Positions 61,538 through 64,000 of a stretch of DNA of 64,000 nt are shown here, in pieces (position 1 is the first letter of the stretch; each line of letters opens with the position of its first letter). Location of the stretch: positions 1 through 64,000 of the forward strand of contig JBBQJV010000009.1 of NCBI GenBank assembly GCA_038326205.1. The letters are read 5' to 3'. A program made the translations under genes and the position numbers. Source of the stretch: UBA7672 sp038326205 (GTDB lineage: Bacteria > Pseudomonadota > Alphaproteobacteria > Caulobacterales > Hyphomonadaceae). Under the pieces are notes generated by a model, which was given only the letters and a program-made list of their open reading frames with translations, ran no database searches and was not told the DNA's origin.

Positions 61538-62254
61538 ATGAAATCGCTTCTCGCCGGCGCGAGCGTCGCGCTTCTCGCCCTCGCTGCCTGCTCTCCGGCA
61601 GCAGCGCCTGCCGCCGTAACCGTGACTGAAGCGCCCCCGGCGCCGACGCCGATCTCCATCGCCGCCCCAGCCGGCGAGTACGTCTCCGATCCGACCCATG
61701 CGAGCGTGAACTTCCAAGTCCAGCACCTTGGCCTGTCGTTCTACAGTCTGAAATTTAAGACTTTCGACGCCGTCGTGACCTTCGACCCGGCCAACATCGC
61801 CGCCTCGAAAGTCTCCGCCACCATCAAGCCGTCTGACCTGGTCGTCGGCTACCCGCAGGACTACGTGAAGAACCATCCCGGCACGAAGTTCAAGACCTGG
61901 GAAGACGACATCGCCAACTCGACCAACTTCCTCGACGGCGGCAATTTCCCGACCATCACCTTCACCTCAACTTCGGTTGAGCCCTCGGGCGAGCGCTTGG
62001 CCAAGGTCACCGGCGACCTGACCCTGAAAGGCGTCACCAAGCCGGTCACGCTTGACGTCACCTTCTCGGGCGAGACCGCCTCGCACTACTTCGCCAAGGT
62101 TCCCGCCATCGGCTTCTCGGCCACCGGCACGTTCAAGCGTTCGGATTTCGGCCTCGACTACCTCGCCCCGGCGGTCGTTGCAGAAGACGTGCAATTCGAG
62201 ATCGAAGGGGACTTCATCCAGAAAGCAGCGCCGGCCACGACCCCGGCCCCGTAG
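61538..62254 (+). CDS. YceI-family periplasmic lipoprotein
   Basis: Protein of 238 residues with lipobox LAAC (MKSLLAGASVALLALAACSP). A Pro/Ala linker precedes the lipocalin-like YceI domain: YVSDPTHASVNFQVQHLGLS, FKTFDAVVTFDPANIAASKV, NFPTITFTSTSVEPSGE, VTGDLTLKGVTKPVTLDVTF, IGFSATGTFKRSDFGLDYL. YceI proteins bind long polyisoprenoids such as ubiquinone-type molecules in the barrel. No enzymatic role is known. It has its own terminator downstream. Confidence 0.92.
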   Translation: MKSLLAGASVALLALAACSPAAAPAAVTVTEAPPAPTPISIAAPAGEYVSDPTHASVNFQVQHLGLSFYSLKFKTFDAVVTFDPANIAASKVSATIKPSDLVVGYPQDYVKNHPGTKFKTWEDDIANSTNFLDGGNFPTITFTSTSVEPSGERLAKVTGDLTLKGVTKPVTLDVTFSGETASHYFAKVPAIGFSATGTFKRSDFGLDYLAPAVVAEDVQFEIEGDFIQKAAPATTPAP

Positions 62255-62275
62255 TTCCAACTCGTTCCGCACATG

Positions 62276-62311
62276 AAAGGGGCGTGGACTCTTGAGGTAC
62301 GCGCCCTTTTT
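62276..62311 (+). terminator. Intrinsic terminator after the YceI-family gene
   Basis: GGGCGT pairs with ACGC-GCCC (one bulged G) around a loop containing ggactcttgag, followed by TTTTT at 62307-62311. It lies about 20 bases past the stop. Confidence 0.65.
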
Positions 62312-62358
62312 GTCGTTTATGGGTGAATCGCCCGCGACCGGCAGGGAGGCGCAATAAC

Positions 62359-62763
62359 GTGACCGCCTACCCATACGAGGCCGAGACCAATGGCATCTGC
62401 ATCCGCGTCCGGCCTGTTTTCATCGACGAACAGAGCTCGCCCAAAGACGACCGCTTCCTCTGGGCCTACCATGTCGAGATCGAGAACCGCGCCGGCCGCA
62501 CGCTGCAGCTGATGACCCGCCACTGGCGCATCACCGACGGGGACGGGCGCGTCCAGCTGGTCGATGGTCCCGGCGTCATCGGCAAGCAGCCGGTCCTGCG
62601 GCCCGGCGCCCGCTTCGAATACACCTCCGGCTGCCCCCTCACGACCCCGTCCGGGCTCATGCAGGGCGCTTATCAGTTTGAGGACGAAGCAGGCGCCAGC
62701 GTCGAGGCGACCATCCCGCTTTTCGCCCTCGACAGCCCCTATGATGACCGCCGTCCCAACTAG
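62359..62763 (+). CDS. apaG: ApaG family protein (DUF525)
   Basis: Protein of 134 residues from GTG 62359, with GGGAGG about 9 bases upstream; an in-frame GTG at 62323 would add 12 poorly fitting residues. An immunoglobulin-like beta sandwich: ICIRVRPVFIDEQSSPKDDR, FLWAYHVEIENRAGRTLQLM, TRHWRITDGDGRVQLVDGPG, VIGKQPVLRPGARFEYTSGC, PLTTPSGLMQGAYQFEDEAG. Linked in enterobacteria to Co2+/Mg2+ phenotypes; the molecular role is unclear. Confidence 0.94.
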   Translation: MTAYPYEAETNGICIRVRPVFIDEQSSPKDDRFLWAYHVEIENRAGRTLQLMTRHWRITDGDGRVQLVDGPGVIGKQPVLRPGARFEYTSGCPLTTPSGLMQGAYQFEDEAGASVEATIPLFALDSPYDDRRPN

Positions 62764-63128
62764 GAACGATCAGTTTCGGACGTGGCGAGTCCCGTCTTTG
62801 CCAAGCTTTTGCGATGTAACGCAGCCAGTAACGGTAAATAACTGACTGAGTGCGCACGCTTTTCCTATCAGGGACAGAAACCGGCTGCCCAACGATCGGT
62901 ATGGAGACGGCCACCTGAAGGGGAAAGACCTCACCTTGATCCGCGCGTCTGCGATTCGTACTGCCGCCCGCCGCCGCTTGCTCGCGCAATGGCGAGGGTC
63001 AGAGGCGTTCTTGTCCCACAAGTGAGGCACCGCATCCATGGCACTGCACCCTCGCTTCTCCTCCCGTAGGGTTGGGTCCATGCAAACTGTCGCCGCGGAC
63101 AGATCCTGTCCGCGGCGGCTTCTTTTTG
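62764..63128 (+). ncRNA. Candidate structured small RNA ending in a strong terminator
   Basis: The 400-base gap between apaG and hslO holds no convincing coding frame. Its 3' end is an 11-bp perfect hairpin, gccgcggacag / ctgtccgcggc (63092-63116), followed by ggcttcttttt on the plus strand. Upstream, gcgagggt (62992-62999) pairs with accctcgc (63048-63055), enclosing a small hairpin cttgt-ccc-acaag (63010-63022). A transcript of 150-280 nucleotides is possible, or the terminator may only serve apaG. No known RNA family was recognised. Confidence 0.35.
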
Positions 63129-63166
63129 GGGCCTGGAACTAGGTCTGGCGACTAGATCGCGTCGCC

Positions 63167-64000
63167 TCAGATCGCATCCAGTGGGAAGCGATAGAGCCGG
63201 CCACAGAACTGGCAATCCGCCGTGATCGCGCCATCGGCTTCGGCCAGCTCCACGATCTCGTCACGCGGCATCTGGCGCAGCGTGGTCAACAGCTTCTCGT
63301 CCGAGCACGTGCATTTGTCGACCAGCCCGCGCGGCGCTTCCAGCCTCACGCCGTTCTCGTGGAACAGACGGAACAGCAACTTCCCCGACGACACATCCGG
63401 ATCGACCAGTTCGATATCCGCGATAGTGTCGAACAGGTGCCGCGCATTGTCCCACGCTTCATCCGTGTCGCCACGCGCCTCATCGCCCGCGACCTGCTGG
63501 ATCAGCGCGCCGCCCGAGCGCCAGCGTTTCGTGCCGCCGGGTTCGGAAATCTCCGCCACCGCCAACTTAACGCGCGTCGGCACCTGCTCGGACTGCGAAA
63601 ACCAGACTTGTGCGCAATCGGAAAGCGTGGCGCCTTCAATCGGCACCATCGATTGCCACGGAGCCTGATCGGGATCATTGGGTTGCAACAGCAACGCCAG
63701 CACGCCCTTGGCAAGCACCTGCGGAATATGCGGCCGCTGGCCCTTGTTGATGCGCTCCAGATTTTCCCACTTGGCCTTGTCGATACGCAGATAGCCGCGC
63801 ACGCCGCCATCCGACCGCGCTTCGGCGACCATCAGCGACACCGGGCCTTCGCCCTGCGCCTGCACCATCACGCGGCCATCGAATTTCAGAGACGCCGACA
63901 CCAGTACGGCCAGCGTCACCGCCTCGCCAAGCAGATAGGCTGCCCAGCGCGGATAATCGTGGCGCTTCAAGATCGGGTCGAGCACGCCATCGCCGAGGCG
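63167..64000 (-). CDS. hslO: Hsp33 redox-regulated chaperone (5' end outside window)
   Basis: The frame is open to the window edge: before the GTG at 63985 it reads Arg-Leu-Gly-Asp-Gly, so the start lies to the right. At least 278 residues are present. Hsp33 is activated by oxidation of four zinc-binding Cys; these are intact at the C-terminus in VDKCTCSDEKL and DCQFCGRLYRF (CxC and CxxC). The N-domain has YLLGEAVTLAVLVSASLKFD, KGQRPHIPQVLAKGVLALLL and GLALLQ-type core replaced by GGALIQQVAGDEA. It lies beside apaG, a common alphaproteobacterial order. Confidence 0.95.
   Translation of the reverse strand, partial: RLGDGVLDPILKRHDYPRWAAYLLGEAVTLAVLVSASLKFDGRVMVQAQGEGPVSLMVAEARSDGGVRGYLRIDKAKWENLERINKGQRPHIPQVLAKGVLALLLQPNDPDQAPWQSMVPIEGATLSDCAQVWFSQSEQVPTRVKLAVAEISEPGGTKRWRSGGALIQQVAGDEARGDTDEAWDNARHLFDTIADIELVDPDVSSGKLLFRLFHENGVRLEAPRGLVDKCTCSDEKLLTTLRQMPRDEIVELAEADGAITADCQFCGRLYRFPLDAI

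Overview
The window is a GC-rich stretch of ordinary bacterial chromosome from an alphaproteobacterium. The best fit is a Caulobacterales/Hyphomonadaceae-like organism. The clues are a complete tad/cpa pilus operon, a curlin pair with the alphaproteobacterial chaperone CsgH, an Entner-Doudoroff glucose pathway, a cyanide-insensitive-type bd oxidase, NrdR-controlled class I ribonucleotide reductase, and the metZ-apaG-hslO neighbourhood common in this class. No rRNA, phage, plasmid replicon or CRISPR array was seen. The genus call is inference.

Layout. 1-10.1 kb: a carotenoid-oxygenase gene cut by the left edge; a coupled operon of an ECF sigma factor, a four-helix membrane protein and a broken serine hydrolase; small exported proteins; a GFA-family protein; a Rieske oxygenase; an exported esterase-like hydrolase; and a cytochrome c/beta-propeller oxidoreductase. 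10.2-20.3 kb: the Tad pilus locus on the minus strand (flp, cpaA, cpaB, cpaC, cpaD, cpaE, cpaF, tadB, tadC) with a divergent stand-alone copy of the CpaC N-terminal domain. 20.4-28.1 kb (minus strand): UMF1-type transporter, AMP nucleosidase, glycosyltransferase, CASTOR/POLLUX-like channel, a membrane/DUF883 pair, and a decayed plus-strand gene missed by simple ORF calling.

28.4-35.8 kb: nrdB and nrdA lie on the same strand about 4.4 kb apart. Each is preceded by NrdR-box-like sites. The ground between them looks decayed: an rpsU copy with ATC at its expected start, an IS110 remnant, a frameshifted small membrane ORF and uncharacterised proteins. 36-46.8 kb: a membrane/HTH-like protein, an exported methyltransferase-like lipoprotein, ettA, an MFS transporter, a PhoPQ-related (PqaA-like) lipoprotein flanked by two paralogous lipoproteins, a cystatin-like lipoprotein, a free-methionine-sulfoxide reductase and a MarR regulator. 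This part also carries short palindromic repeats and a 111-bp imperfect palindrome.

47-55 kb: tRNA-Gly(CCC), then zwf-pgl and edd-eda, which together convert glucose-6-phosphate to pyruvate plus glyceraldehyde-3-phosphate. The two halves are separated by a minus-strand curlin-csgH-curlin cluster and a plus-strand hydrolase. 55-64 kb: dCTP deaminase-like gene and GST; cydA-cydB with an unlisted 49-residue DUF2474/CydX-like third gene; metZ; YceI-family lipoprotein; apaG; a possible small RNA with a strong terminator; and hslO cut by the right edge.

Gene starts were chosen from ribosome-binding sites, overlaps and family lengths. Names rest on motif recognition by eye; no database search was run.
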